Below are positions 23,070-35,040 of a DNA stretch of 64,000 nt, piece by piece (the first letter of the stretch is position 1; each line of letters begins with the position of its first letter). Location: contig OY482848.1 in NCBI GenBank assembly GCA_960531495.1, positions 19,631,897-19,695,896 of the forward strand, in the 5' to 3' direction. The DNA is from Zeus faber (Eukaryota; Chordata; Actinopteri; Zeiformes; Zeidae). The notes beneath the pieces were generated by a model. That model did no database searches, was not told the origin of the DNA, and saw nothing but the letters and a program-made list of their open reading frames with translations. Both the position numbers and the translations under genes were made by a program.

Positions 23070-23440
23070 CAGTCATTTTGTCTATTTATATAGGTGTGAA
23101 CAGGTAACTCAAAATGCCTCCATTAAATAAAAGATGTATCATTTTATTTTCCTCCATTGGTGAGTGGGTTCAATAGAACTGGATCAAAATGTTTCAATTT
23201 GTAACACTTAATATTTGGGTTTTCTTAACTTACAATTTTTTAATAAGTTGATCCAACTACTCAATAGTTTTGTTTGTTTTTGCCGTGCAAGCTGGAGGGA
23301 GCGAAGCCAACTCAAAAACTCCAAGAACCTGCAAAATATGGAAGAAGATTTATTTTTTCATGCACGGCTTCCGTTCGCTGAAAAGTGGAGAATGTTGTTA
23401 CCAGGCAACAGGCATAACAATGATACAGGTACTCCCTCCC
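23070..23440. other. unassigned sequence
   Basis: Nothing recognised; AT-rich in the first part. Confidence 0.4.
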
Positions 23441-24280
23441 GCTCTGTCCATCTCCCTTGCTCTCTCCCTCTATTTCTCCCTCTTTGTCCATCTCCCTCTC
23501 TCTCTCTCTCCCTCTCTGTCCATCTCCCTCTCTCTCTCTCCCCCTCTCTCTCCCTCTTAGTCCACCTCCCTCTCTCTCCCTCTCTGTCCATCTCCCTCTC
23601 TCTCTCCCTCTCTCTCTCCCTCTCTGTCCACCTCCATCTCTCTCTCCCTCTCTGTCCATCTCCCTCTCTCTCTCTCCCTCTCTGTCCATCTCCCTCTCTC
23701 TCCCTCTCTGTCCATCTCCCTCTCTCTCTCTCCCTCTCTGTCCATCTCCCTCTCTCTCCCTCTCTGTCCATCTCCCTCTCTCTCTCCCTCTCTGTCCATC
23801 TCCCTCTCTCTCTCCCTCTCTGTCCATCTCCCTCTCTCTCCCTCTCTGTCCATCTCCCTCTCTCTCTCCCTCTCTGTCCATCTCCCTCTCTCTCTCTCCC
23901 TCTCTGTCCATCTCCCTCTCTCTCCCTCCCTCTGCCCATCTCCCTCTCTCTCTCCCTCTATTTCTCCCACTCTGTCCACCTCCCTCCCTCTCTCTCAGTC
24001 CGCCTCCCTCTCTCTCCCTTTCCTACTCTGTCCATCTCCCTCTCTCCCTCTTTGTCCATCTCCCTCTCTCTCTCCCTCTATTTCTCCCACTCTGTCCACC
24101 TCCCTCTCTCTCCCTCTTAGTCCACCTCCCTCTCTCCCTCCCTCTCTCTCTGTCCCCCTCTCAGTCCGCCTCCCTCTCTCTCCCTTTCCTACTCTGTCCA
24201 TCTCCCTCTCTCCCTCTTTGTCCATCTCCCTCTCTCTCTCCCCCTCCCTCTCTCTCTCTCCTCTCTCTCCTCTTTCTAGT
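23441..24280. repeat. polypyrimidine minisatellite (TCTGTCCATCTCCCTCTC)
   Basis: An 840-bp tract is made of ~20-30-bp units carrying TCTGTCCATCTCCC plus variable (TC)n. It is almost purely C/T on the plus strand. Unit lengths vary through CT slippage, and a ~130-bp block ('..CTCTATTTCTCCCACTCTG..') recurs near 23955 and 24075. It opens frames of about 300 codons on plus and 200 on minus; these are artefacts. Confidence 0.95.
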
Positions 24281-24840
24281 TTCTAGTTGTTTTAGTGAGG
24301 TAGAAAGTGGATTTTCAACCGTTTCCCCAACAGCATTAAATTACTTTTGATTATTTCAAAAAAAATTAAAAAAAGGCGGCACATTGAGCGTGGGGGCATT
24401 TTTTCTTTTTTATCCGGATTTTTATCAAGACTTTTATCAAGCACCGCCTTTATCCAACACATATAGTATTTTCATCTCTTATATATTGCTGAAGTCTTCA
24501 TACTTAGCAGGGGCAAAAGAACCTGAAGTGGACAATCAGCAAGTTCAACAAGGAAGCCAGTTTAGTGCAACGTAGCAGCTGGTTTTTGGTATTCCTTTAC
24601 AAAAAAAAAAAAAAAAAGTTTCAAAGTTGTCTTATTTTTTTATTTTATTTTTTTAAACAGATAATTCTGTCATCATTTTTTTCCCCCCTGTCCATCAGTC
24701 GCAAACAAAAAAGCGATTTTGGGGCAGGCGGCGGCGGAGGCAGAACTAACAGGCTGTTAACACCAGACAGACCAGCCCCAATCTCCTCTGTCTGTTTCCT
24801 TTCTTGCTTTTCACAAACAGCGCTGGCTTTGAGCTCGGTT
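24281..24840. other. unassigned sequence
   Basis: Contains an A17-type run near 24600 and T runs around 24636-24656. No gene was seen. Confidence 0.4.
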
Positions 24841-25165
24841 AAATTGTCCCTCCTGCCCCTCCCCCATCTCCCTCTCTCTCTCTCTCTCTCTCTCTCCCTC
24901 TCTCTCTCTGTTTCTCTGTCTGACTCTCTCACTCACTCTGTTCTCTCCCTCTCTGCATCCCTCCACCACCTCCTCCTCCTCCTCCTCCTCCTCCACCTCC
25001 TCCTCCTCCTCCTCCTCCTCCGCCCCACACCTCAGCTAGCAGTCTCTCGCCCCTAATCAGTAAGCCGCTGCCGCCGCCCCCAGCTTCCGCTCCTCCCTCC
25101 CCTCCGCCATCCCCTCATCGCCCCCCCCTTTCCTTTCAGCACCAGCCGCCACTCTCCTCCACCCT

Positions 25166-25217
<52 letters not shown>

Positions 25218-25330
25218 ACGCTCTCTACACCCCCCCCCCACCACCACCACACGCACTGGCTGCCTGCCTTCCGCCCCCCCCCCCCCCTCCCACCCCTCTC
25301 CCACCCCCCTCACACACACACCTCACCCCC
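24841..25330. repeat. C/T-rich tract with (CT)n and (CTC)n
   Basis: (CT)n lies at 24870-24910 and 25167-25214, (CTC)n at about 24968-25020, and poly-C at about 25275-25287. The block is strongly pyrimidine-biased on the plus strand. Confidence 0.9.
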
Positions 25331-25651
25331 ACCTCCCTCTGCACCCTCGCAGTTAGCGTCTGCCAAAGGCCGCTTCTGTTCATCACTCAGCCGTGCACTT
25401 AGCAACAAAAGTGTGTGGTAATTTCCCCGCGTGTGTGGCGGACCGCTGGCCCTGTCAGGCCCCCGGGGAGGGAGGGTGTGGGGGTGTGTGTGTGTGGGGG
25501 GGGCAAGGGCAGTGGGACCCTCACCCTGTCGCTGCTGACCCCCATGTCATGCATGATCGACATGGGGGGAGAGCGGCGGGCCTGACTGGCAAGACACAGA
25601 GAGGGGGTTGGGGTGCACTGTGGAGGTGGAGGTGGAGGTGTTGTCTGCGAT

Positions 25652-25653
<2 letters not shown>

Positions 25654-25715
<62 letters not shown>

Positions 25716-25727
25716 TGTGTGTGTGTG
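25654..25727. repeat. (GT)n microsatellite
   Basis: About 35 GT units with a G interruption near the end. The flanks (25331-25653) are GC-rich without a recognised gene. Confidence 0.95.
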
Positions 25728-26050
25728 ATTGGGGGTGGGGGTGGGGACGAAGGGTGAGGGGTGCTAAAGGTTGCCGTTGGCCATGGCCGCCGAGTTGCGT
25801 TTATTAAAAATGTCTTCCCCCCCCGTGCAGCTCCATCCGCTGTCCTCTGTCCCTCCACCTCCGCTTTGTACTTTTCTCTCTTTCGGTACAAAATGTGCTT
25901 TTTCCCTTTTTAAATGACTCCATGCTCTGTGAGTTAATGGCCAGTCCTCCGATTTTTTTTCAACCCCCCCTTCCCCCACATGCCATTGGAGCCTAAATGC
26001 TTTTATTTATTTTCTATACTATAATTTTCTATTTTCTTTCCACATGAAAG

Positions 26051-26212
26051 CAACGGTTCCTCAACCTGGGGTCCGGGAACCCTCAGGAAGTCCCTCGAGA
26101 GGTTCCAGGGGGTCCCCAGCAAAAAATGATTGAATCGTTAAACCGCTATTTCATTTGCAAGACTGTAGCACCATTAGAGAATGTACAGAATGATTGTTTT
26201 GATAAACCTTAT
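26051..26212 (+). mobile_element. hAT-type MITE, copy 2, truncated
   Basis: It starts with a hAT-like terminus (CAACGGTTCCTCAACCTGGG) and matches the reverse complement of the element at 3618-3944 through 'CAGAATGATTGTTTTGAT'. The opposite terminus is missing, so this copy appears 3'-truncated. Confidence 0.65.
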
Positions 26213-26513
26213 TTAGGGTGAACCCTCACCCTAACACAGCATTCAGAGTCGACCCAAATGGGGGCAATTGCGACCACGTCAAATCTGTTCTCTCAATGCT
26301 GGATCAATTCAAAGGATTTTAACACCAATTTCTCAGGCTGAGGCTGAGAACGATCAAAAACGAAGGCTTTGGTCAAAATAAAATAAAAAAAATTAAATAA
26401 ATACCCAACTTTTTCTTTAAGATACATCCAGATACTACACCAGCCTAGATGAAAAAAAAAAAAAGAACAAAAAATGTGAAATGTCCTATAAGTCCTATAA
26501 TGTGCAGGGTAAC
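26213..26513. other. unassigned sequence
   Basis: Contains A-rich runs. No gene recognised. Confidence 0.4.
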
Positions 26514-26514
26514 G

Positions 26515-26548
<34 letters not shown>

Positions 26549-26571
26549 ACACACACACATACACACACACC
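26514..26571. repeat. (CA)n microsatellite
   Basis: About 28 CA units with two TA interruptions. Confidence 0.95.
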
Positions 26572-27167
26572 ATACAATTTGGAAGCAGAATCACCAGCAG
26601 CCATATGCACACATATGTACAGAGGCACAAAAATAATATCTTGCATATGATAAATCACGGCCGCACGAGTGTGTTACAGGAACTCTCAGCCGGCAACAAT
26701 CTCTTTCCTCGCCACGTTGAGGGCGAAGGAAGAGAATTCTTTTTTTTGTGCAAGGAGAAAGGGAGGCTGGAGGGTGGAGGGTGCAAGCAGCGGGCGCGAG
26801 GACACCTCCATCCAATCTGATCAATGGTGATATTAATCTGAGCGCCAGTCAGCCCCGCTGCCGCGCCATTTGATTAAACCAGGGAAGAAATATGACGTAA
26901 CCAATAAATCTGTTTGTCAAAGCGCTGCGCGGTGTGAGAGGGAAGGAAATAGTGGTGCAGATAAGGCGCCGGGGAGGAGGAAGAGATGGGGGGGAGGGGG
27001 CGTGGGGGCGGGGAGGGCGGGGTGCGGGTGGGGTGGGGGGTGGACTGACCTCCTCAGTCGTTTCCGCAGCGTGATCGGAGCGTTCAGGCTGAACAGGATG
27101 TTCACCTCACCGCTGCCCACGAGGAAGGAAAAGAAGGAAAATACCTTCTCTCCTTCCGTCCGTCTGG
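26572..27167. other. unassigned GC-rich region, possibly conserved in part
   Basis: 26640-26960 is non-repetitive and includes GATATTAATCTG and ATTTGATTAAACC, homeodomain-like sites. 26985-27045 is G-rich. No exon seen. Confidence 0.3.
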
Positions 27168-27420
27168 AATCTGAATCACGATCCGTTTATTCGGCCAAGT
27201 GCATTTTCATATACGAGGAATTTGTCGTGGCAAAGATCAGTGCGCTGCTGGACGGACAACTGGTTTAACAGCCTGAGAAAACACAACAAGGATAGCCAAA
27301 TGAACAACCATAACCAAACACCCAGAGAACATAGCGAAATAAATAACAAAAATGGCTAAATATACAAAAATATACAGAATATACAAAGCGATTCCATGCA
27401 CAGGATAAGGTAAGTTAAAA
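27168..27420. mobile_element. dispersed repeat family X, copy 2
   Basis: It reads 'GAATCACGATCCGTTTATTC', 'GCCAAGTGCATTTTCATATA', an A-rich middle with AGCCAAATGAAC, and 'CCATGCACAGGATAAGG'. The motif order is the same as in the copies at 18282-18560 and 60362-60690. Confidence 0.7.
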
Positions 27421-27631
27421 GGAAGTAGCATGGCTGCTGGTATTGGTTATATACTGTGTGAGATGAATACATATGAATACAATGATACGTGCATGGGTAA
27501 CATTTACAGTTACAATGTCTACCATGTTGTTACACTATTATTACTCTATTATTACAATGTTATTCCATATTATTCTGTATTTCCTTCTCACTCTCAGTGC
27601 AGCTGGATAACAGAATGGTGTAAGACCTGAA

Positions 27632-27840
27632 GTAAGGCTGCACGATCGATCGTATTAAACCGCGATCCCAATTTTGTACCTCGACGAAATCTCATTCCCA
27701 CAAGACAAGAGATTCTGCTGCATTTGCATTGCAGCTGCATCAATGCACCAATGTCGAAACTGCCGTAAACCGCCAAACTGCCATAAACCACGTGACAAAT
27801 GCAACGGGGCTCCAGCAGTTCAGGGCCAAACTTCAAGTTC
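27632..27840 (+). mobile_element. DNA-transposon left end (AAGGCTGCACGATCGATCG type)
   Basis: The AAGGCTGCACGATCGATCG start resembles the AGGGCTGCACGATTAATCG terminus of widespread fish elements. The right end was not identified and the boundary is arbitrary. Confidence 0.4.
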
Positions 27841-28072
27841 GATTTTGTTTTAATTCTGTAAAGAACTAATTAATCTTCAGTCGATCATTGTGCATAATCT
27901 TTCTTTTCGGAGCACTACATGCAATGCACAAAACCTCTGTTTACAATGGCAGCAAACGCACAAAACAATAAAAAAAAGCGGCTTGTGCTTTCAGCCAACG
28001 TTTGAACATATTTTTATCCAACGTTACCCCCACTGGACAGGATCAGAGTCTGCTGTGTGGAATGTGCTCGAC

Positions 28073-28140
28073 CAGGGGTTCCCAAAGCTTTGCATGCCGT
28101 GACCCATCTGTGGAGGTACTTTTGGTCCGGGACCAGCCAA
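28073..28140 (+). mobile_element. hAT-type terminus fragment
   Basis: CAGGGGTTCCCAAAGCTTTG followed by CCGTGACCCAT matches the CAGGGGTTCCCAAACTTT style of hAT ends. Only this end is recognisable. Confidence 0.45.
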
Positions 28141-28918
28141 ATATTTCAAGCAGTGAAACAAGCGATAAATTCTCATTACCATCTCAAAATAAAAGTCGGA
28201 TTATTAACATTTCTCGATGTATATCGTTCATCAATACATATGTTCTACCAAGTGCTCCCTCTACAGGAAGGACATTGCGGTTGCGGTATTCTTTTTCAAA
28301 TAGTTATTATTTGATTTTATTTTCACGTGTGTTTACGTGCGACAAGGAAAAAAGCACCAGGGAGAGGAGACGAGAGATCTTTACACTAAGCAAATACCTT
28401 CCACGAGCCCTGCGCCGGTATCCTTGGTGACTTGTATTCTAAACGAGCTGAACCGCCGAGGTCAAGGTCGGGTAAATCCGAGAACTCTCTGATATATTGG
28501 AGTGGCCTTGTTTGATATTTCAAGAGACGCCGCTAAAAAGCCATATTGAAGCGTGATGTATGGGACTTGGAGCGCCGCACACGGATTCAAACGTACCATA
28601 CCATGTTGTTTGGTATGCGTATGATTTAAATACATATCATGCACCAACACTGGCTTACAAATATTATTTTTGTTCACAATTTGTAAAATAATTTATGAAG
28701 GTCTCTCTCAGTGACTGCGGGTGATGAAACCCACACATAATTTATATTGACATGAATAGTTATTTATTGTAAGTTTATAACTGTTTTTCTAAATTATATC
28801 TTTTATATTTTTTTTTTATTATTTCATAATTTATTTATTTTACATTCGTTTTTTTATCTATTTTTATCCTTTTTATCTTGCTTTTATCAATGTTATGTAT
28901 TTTTATCTATTAATTTTC
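28141..28918. other. unassigned AT-rich sequence
   Basis: No gene or complete element recognised. T-rich from 28790. Confidence 0.4.

Positions 28919-28919
<1 letters not shown>

Positions 28920-28969
<50 letters not shown>
28920..28969. repeat. (ATT)n microsatellite
   Basis: About 16 perfect units. Confidence 0.95.
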
Positions 28970-28972
<3 letters not shown>

Positions 28973-29873
28973 ATTGTTCTTTAATATTTTACCTATTAAA
29001 GGTTTGTTTCGTTTGAGTTACTGGTATAGTGGTTGCACCGGTGGAACATAGAAATAAAGTAAATAAAATTCTATATATTTTTCTTCCCGACCCTGCTGTT
29101 TTGTATCTCAGCCCAGGGTCAGATTAAAATATCGCACCGTGTTTTTACTTTTAGCTCCTTACGCCGCAAATATGGATTTACTGAGATTTATAAAATCCAA
29201 TCTTCCACAAAGTCCCGTGAAGCCCTTTCATTTTTCTTTCTCTCGAATTCTATCGCACAGCTTTTAAATTTTTTTGTTGTTGTTGTTATTGGGGGTTTTT
29301 TTTGCACAAATTTGGATCCCTTTTAAGATATTCCATTCAGAAAATCCCTCAATGCCAAAGAACAATTAGAACAGAGACGACATGTGTGTCCCATGCAACC
29401 GGGCATTCTTTTATTCGCATTCCGGTGCGTTGCGTCTGATAAATTATTCAATTACTCCGTCACACAATGAATGAAGTCTGAGGCACACGGGGCAATTGCA
29501 CCTTTCTTTGTTGTTCGCCAGAAAAAATATATACTGCACACGAAAAATAAATAAAACTTGATTCAACAATTTGAATGGTGTAATATCACCATTGCTGTTC
29601 CATTTTAACTCTATCCTGTCGATGGCAGATGACCACTACGTAAGGTCCATCTGTCTGCATTCATTCTCTCGTGTAGATGTTGAGTCATGAGGGTCCAGAA
29701 ATGTACATTATTACCCAGATAATCAAAGTCAGAATGTTCGATAGATTCTACTTCGAGGAGTTTAATACCATATAGACCTGAATTTAAAACTTTGCAAATT
29801 ACCGCACTCATATTTACGTAAGGTAACTGCATTATTTGATATCATATCATCTATAATGCAAAGACCTATTGTG

Positions 29874-29875
<2 letters not shown>
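28970..29875. other. unassigned AT-rich sequence
   Basis: Nothing recognised beyond T runs and a short TTG repeat near 29275. Confidence 0.4.
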
Positions 29876-29911
<36 letters not shown>

Positions 29912-29941
29912 AGAATGCATCCGATAGCTCACTCAAATTTT

Positions 29942-29990
<49 letters not shown>

Positions 29991-29996
29991 GCTCTC

Positions 29997-30028
<32 letters not shown>

Positions 30029-30038
30029 GCTCTCTCTG
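29876..30038. repeat. (CA)n and (CT)n microsatellites
   Basis: (CA)n lies at 29876-29910, followed after ~35 unique bases by (CT)n at 29944-30038 with a few interruptions. Confidence 0.95.
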
Positions 30039-30842
30039 CCAAATAAACAGGAGTGGTGAAGGGAGGGTGAGGGAATGGATGGATTTTTGGGGCGTTAAGT
30101 TTAGCCTTCGAACATCAAGGTAGCTAGTATAAATAAACCATCTACCAGGAGGCCAACAGAGCGCGGGGCGGTCAATACTTGACATCTTCCTCGGTCAACA
30201 CCGCACCGCCGCGTGGTTCCAAGATGGTGGAAGGGCGAGGAACGATAAAATGTAAAAAATAATAAACAAATAAATAATAAAAAATAAATACATTTTAAAA
30301 AGAGCGGAAAAAATGCGTTTGTGAAGCACTAGTTTGTTTGTCGAGAAATGATTGGCATTATTGTGGATATAGTGGAGGATATTTTTGTTTTTATCTGTGA
30401 GTCGGTGTTTGTGTGTTTGTGTAAATGTGTGTGTTAAAGCGTGTCGGTGCGCGTGCAGTTTTTCAGCGGCGGGGCGGTGGTATTTGCGGGGGAGTCGAGC
30501 CGCATCACAGCCCCCTCGCTAATTGAGCGCGGTTCTGGACCCCGAGGTCCGCCTCGCCGCTGCTTTCTTAATCCATGGCTGTTTAGCGCTGGCTGCGCTT
30601 GAGTAATTAAGCAGATAATCTTCAATTAAACCAAGCTCGACCTCACAAACCCTCCCCACCTCCCCTCCCCTCCCCTCCCCCGCCCTCACCCGGAGACAGA
30701 TGGGCTTTGGAAGCACGAGGTCCCTCTTCCTGGAGATAAATGGTCACATCCCCTGCCACGGTGCAGCCGAGACCCAAACTGGCCCAAACAATGCTGCTGC
30801 CCTGCATTCAATTGACCCCACCACCACCACAGGGTTTCCACA

Positions 30843-30843
<1 letters not shown>
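30039..30843. other. unassigned region, candidate conserved non-coding patch at 30530-30650
   Basis: 30530-30650 contains GAGTAATTAAGCAGATAATC and TTCAATTAAACC in otherwise GC-rich sequence, a pattern seen in developmental enhancers. There is no gene evidence. Confidence 0.3.
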
Positions 30844-30917
<74 letters not shown>

Positions 30918-30937
30918 GATTATTATTATTATTATTA
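30844..30937. repeat. (AAT)n(ATT)n palindromic repeat
   Basis: Nineteen AAT units (30844-30900) abut an ATT array (30901-30937), making a palindrome with 37-base arms, no loop and one mismatch at 30918. Confidence 0.95.
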
Positions 30938-33160
30938 ACAATAAATTATGTCAAATTTCTGCGTCTTTCAAAACGCCCAATTAGAACAGATTATTTTGTC
31001 ACGATTTCCCCAGAAGGTTTTCGCAGATTAAATTAATCGATTTTAATGACATCCTGAAGACATCCAGGTTTGCAGCTACGAGGTTTTGGAATGAAGGGTT
31101 TTGTTGTTTTTTTTTTCTAGATTTGCACTGTGACACAATCGTTTGGCAAATGTGAGAAATTTAAACCGATAGCGCTAATGCAGGTGTGCAGCGTCGCCCC
31201 CCTGCTGGACGCGGATTACACGCGGTGCGCACCATAGTAAGTCAGTGGTTGCACAGCTGCAATAATATACATTTTCTGTCATTTAAATGAGTAAATAAAA
31301 GTATTTGGACATTATGACAACATTCCAATAAGCTGTTTTCTACAAACAGCCTATCATGCTATTGAACATGTGTGTGGCATGTTGTTTTACGTGGTTCATC
31401 AGTTTCACAGTGTATGCCTTTCGTGGTATTGGGTAGCCTACACAATACCTTCGTACATTAGGCTGTATGCGATCGTTTGTGCCAAAGTCAATGTGTCAAT
31501 TTAATGTGGAAAAATCGTGGCAATTTTAATAAAACTGCGCGCTCTTGCAAATATTGCCGGGATTGGCGGAATTATTCTAAAATTGTAATTTCCTGGTGGG
31601 ACCTGCGAGCATATCAGTCCACACAAATGGGTGAAGACCATCAAGTGAAAATGGCATGAGGAAGGGCTGTTGATAGTGATATGAACGTTACCTCTAGCTA
31701 TCTAGCCAAATATTAACCCACTGGACATTATTATGAAGACGCAATGGTGTAATATCCACTTTTCACACATGATGTCAGGTTGCGATTCAGATACATCTTC
31801 CGGTGATAAACATGTCTTTGTATAAAGTGCAGTATGAATAAAAATGAAAAATGTCCTAAAAAAAAAAATGTGTATTGCAAAAAAATAGGAAAAAGTCTTC
31901 GATGATCCATGAACCTTGTGAATTTGTCACCGGGTCGGACTGAACTTGAAAACTCCAGATTTCCACACGCTCTCGGTGTATATTTTACAGGAGCATGGTG
32001 CCGTGTTGGCTTCGCACTAACAATCCTTACAGCCCTATCAGTGTCGCTAACACTCGTGCCAGACCCTTCATCTGGCTCTTCCTTCTCTCTCCCTCTCTTT
32101 CTCCCCGACTCCCTTTCTCGCTGCTGCTGCTGTTTCCACGGCGATAATTAAGCCATCAAAGCCCGCCAGCGTGCCCATCCTCCATCTCTAAGGTGAGGAT
32201 ACGAGCCCACGTGTCAAGCGGAGCGCAGCCACCCGTGTGTCTCTTTAAATGGGAGGGCACAAGGGACAGGCACGGGGGAGCCGTGGAGCCGGATGGGGGT
32301 AGGGGAGGGGGGCGGGGGTTGGCGGGGGTGGGGGCGAGGAGGGGTCCACAGCAGCTGCATTGGGCCGGTGTGGAAAGCACAGTGTGACGCCGGGGCTGTT
32401 GTCTGATTCCTGATTCCCGATTGTGGTCCTGTGGCAGCTTAACCTGGTTTGGGGGGGAGGCTCGGGTGGAGCAGCGACAGGGGAGGAGGGGGGGCATAAA
32501 AATATAAGGCCTAGGAGATTGCACACCCTGATAGACACACACTAACACCCCCCCATCCCACCTCCTCCCCCAACCTATTACCGGCCTCACCCCGGCATCC
32601 TCCTCTCACGCTCCCGTCTCGTTATCATACAGTGCATTGCGCGGCGCTTGGCTGGTGGTGCATGATGGGGGATGGAGGGATAGGGGGACGGAGGGGTGAG
32701 GGGTGTTTACGGGTGGAAACAGGTGTGGAGGTGCAGATGTGGCGTCCAGCAGGAGCGCTCCCTTTTGAGTCACGGCCCGCCAGGAGCGCTGCCAGGTTGC
32801 TGCCCCCACCCGCCCCCGCCCCAGGCCAGCTGTGACAGGGGGGAACAAAGCCGGGGCGGCACGGTCCCTCGCCCCAGCCTGGTCGACAACAGACAGGGCG
32901 ACCCCCGCCAGAACGACAGACAGACTCCTTCCTCCATGGTGGAAGCAATTTTTTCCATTTTATATGTACACAGATACAGATGCAGTTATATGGCGGTGGA
33001 TGCCAAAATGTCATCTAAATCTAAATGAATGACGTGATGGGGATATTCTTTTCTCGTGTATTGTAGGTAAAGTCATTGTCAAGGTGAATGAAAATAGAAA
33101 AAGTTACTTGTCATTAGATTCTGCCTCTTTCTTCTGTTTTTATCACCATCAGTGCGTGTG
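30938..33160. other. unassigned region
   Basis: AT-rich to about 32000, then GC-rich with G/C homopolymer-like patches (32290-32345, 32480-32500, 32665-32720). Many overlapping frames are open on both strands between 32150 and 33030 because of GC content; none shows a recognisable domain. Confidence 0.35.
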
Positions 33161-33235
33161 TGCATGTGTGCGTGTGCGTGTGTGTGTGTGTGTGTCTGTG
33201 TGTCTGTGTGTGTGTCTGTGTCTGTGTCTGTGAGT
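33161..33235. repeat. imperfect (GT)n
   Basis: GT units interrupted by CT and CG. Confidence 0.85.
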
Positions 33236-33378
33236 GGGTGCAGTAAACAAGTGCGCAATCATTTTTTCCCCAACTGAAGAGGACAGGAAAGATATTTATT
33301 ATATATTTAATTGTTTATTTATTGTTCTTTATCTATTTATGTATTTATTTTTAAATGTATTTTTAATGTATTTATTTT

Positions 33379-33524
<146 letters not shown>

Positions 33525-34029
33525 TATTGATTTGTTTGTTTGTTTGTTAATTAATTTATTTATTATCGGATTTGTTTTCTTTCTCCCTTTTTTTATCATT
33601 TTGAAAATGACAAACAATAAAACATGGCATCACGCACGGTCACGCATGGTCATATTTTTTAATCTCCTATCTCCTGCGTGCTGTTAAGACGGGCGTCATG
33701 GTAATCACTGAACAGACATTTAACAACGTTAGCCATCAATCCTCTGTCGTAAACAGCCAAGAATGTCAGTCCGCCACATGTCGACACGCGGCCGCTGTAT
33801 TGTTTTGTCGCTCTGTATTTAAAGAGAGGGCGGTGGGTGCACCTTCAGGTCCGAGCAACAAAACAAAAAAAAAATCCAAAAAACACACACATTCCAAAGA
33901 GCTATCGAACACGAACAGCGATTTGGTCGCACGCCTCCCTTGTTACTGACAGCTCCTAATGGTGGAGCGGGACCTTGTGTAATTAAGAGACGATGCCACT
34001 CCTGGCATATGACACCTGTCTCTAAGATG

Positions 34030-34053
34030 CCCCCCCCCCCCCCCCTTTTTTTT
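34030..34053. repeat. poly-C/poly-T run
   Basis: Sixteen C then eight T. Confidence 0.95.
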
Positions 34054-34411
34054 TAAAAGCCCTGCTGGGCCCCCCCACCCACCACATCCCCCACCCCCAC
34101 CCCCCTCCATTCTCCGGCTCTGGCCTCTGAATGGCAGCCGTTTGCCATCCCTGGCGCAGTGCCCCTGGTGGCTGCGTTGCAGCTATAGATAGTATATCGC
34201 TGTGGAGCCGCTACCTGGGGAGGTAATTACCGAGATGAGCTGCAGGGGGGAGGGGTGCCCGGGGTTTGGAACCCCAGTCTGCATGCGGCGGCAGTGTGGA
34301 TGGTACCTACGAGGAAGAGGAGAGGGGGGAGTGCTTTTTACAGTTTTGATTCTTTCTCTCTGTCTTTCTGTCCAATTAACCGCCATTTTTCTTTGTCCCA
34401 TTCCTTCTGTC
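34054..34411. other. unassigned region
   Basis: The C-rich start is followed by a balanced block (34120-34250) containing GTAATTACCGAGATGAG and a CCCCTGGTGGC motif. Possible regulatory DNA; no gene seen. Confidence 0.3.
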
Positions 34412-34412
34412 A

Positions 34413-34454
<42 letters not shown>

Positions 34455-34473
34455 ATATATATATATCTATCAA

Positions 34474-34505
<32 letters not shown>

Positions 34506-34552
34506 CCTATCTACATATCTATCTGTCTATCCATCCATCTATCCATCTATCT
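34412..34552. repeat. (CTAT)n(AT)n(CTGT)n compound repeat
   Basis: CTAT units, a short AT core, CTGT units and then mixed CTAT/CCAT units. Confidence 0.95.
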
Positions 34553-34879
34553 CCCTTTCCCTTTCTTTTACCCCACCCACCCTACCTCACTCAGACTCTT
34601 GCTGAGCTGTGTCTTAAGACTTCAATCTACTGGGTAATTTGAGGCATTAACACCTTACTCCCGACCTCCCCCCGTCTCACCCCTCTGACCCACGCTTAAT
34701 GAATCCCATCTCCCCCGAACCCCTCCCCACCCCTACCCCCGCCCACCCCCCCGGCCCCCACGCCCTGCCTCTGAATAGGGGTGGGGGGGTGGGGTGGGGT
34801 GGGGTCGAGACGTCGACACCGTACCTCCAAACGTCTCTTAATAATTCTATCCTCCGGAACGGGGATGATGAGAACGACT

Positions 34880-34899
34880 CCCCCCCCCCCCCCCCCCCC
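34880..34899. repeat. poly-C run
   Basis: Twenty C residues. Confidence 0.95.
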
Positions 34900-34972
34900 T
34901 ATACGAGGCAATATGGAGCCCCATAAAGCGAGAAAGGAGAAAAAGGTTGGAGGTAGACGGGGGCAGTGGGAT

Positions 34973-35040
34973 GAGAGAGAGAGGGAGAGGGAGAGAGATA
35001 GAGGGGGAGAGACAGAGAGAGAGAGAGAGCGAGAGCAGAG
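34973..35040. repeat. (GA)n-rich purine tract
   Basis: Imperfect GAGAGG/GAGA units. Confidence 0.9.

Noticed and set aside
23215..24120. 301-codon plus frame and ~200-codon minus frames
   Set aside because: They are the translation of the TCTGTCCATCTCCC polypyrimidine repeat (LSPSLSVHLP and EREGDGQRG strings) and are open in several frames at once.
34150..34175. CTCF-like motif (GCCACCAGGGGCAC on minus)
   Set aside because: The core differs from the CTCF consensus at key positions, and a similar weak match at about 31193-31209 also deviates. Neither is strong enough without a matrix score.
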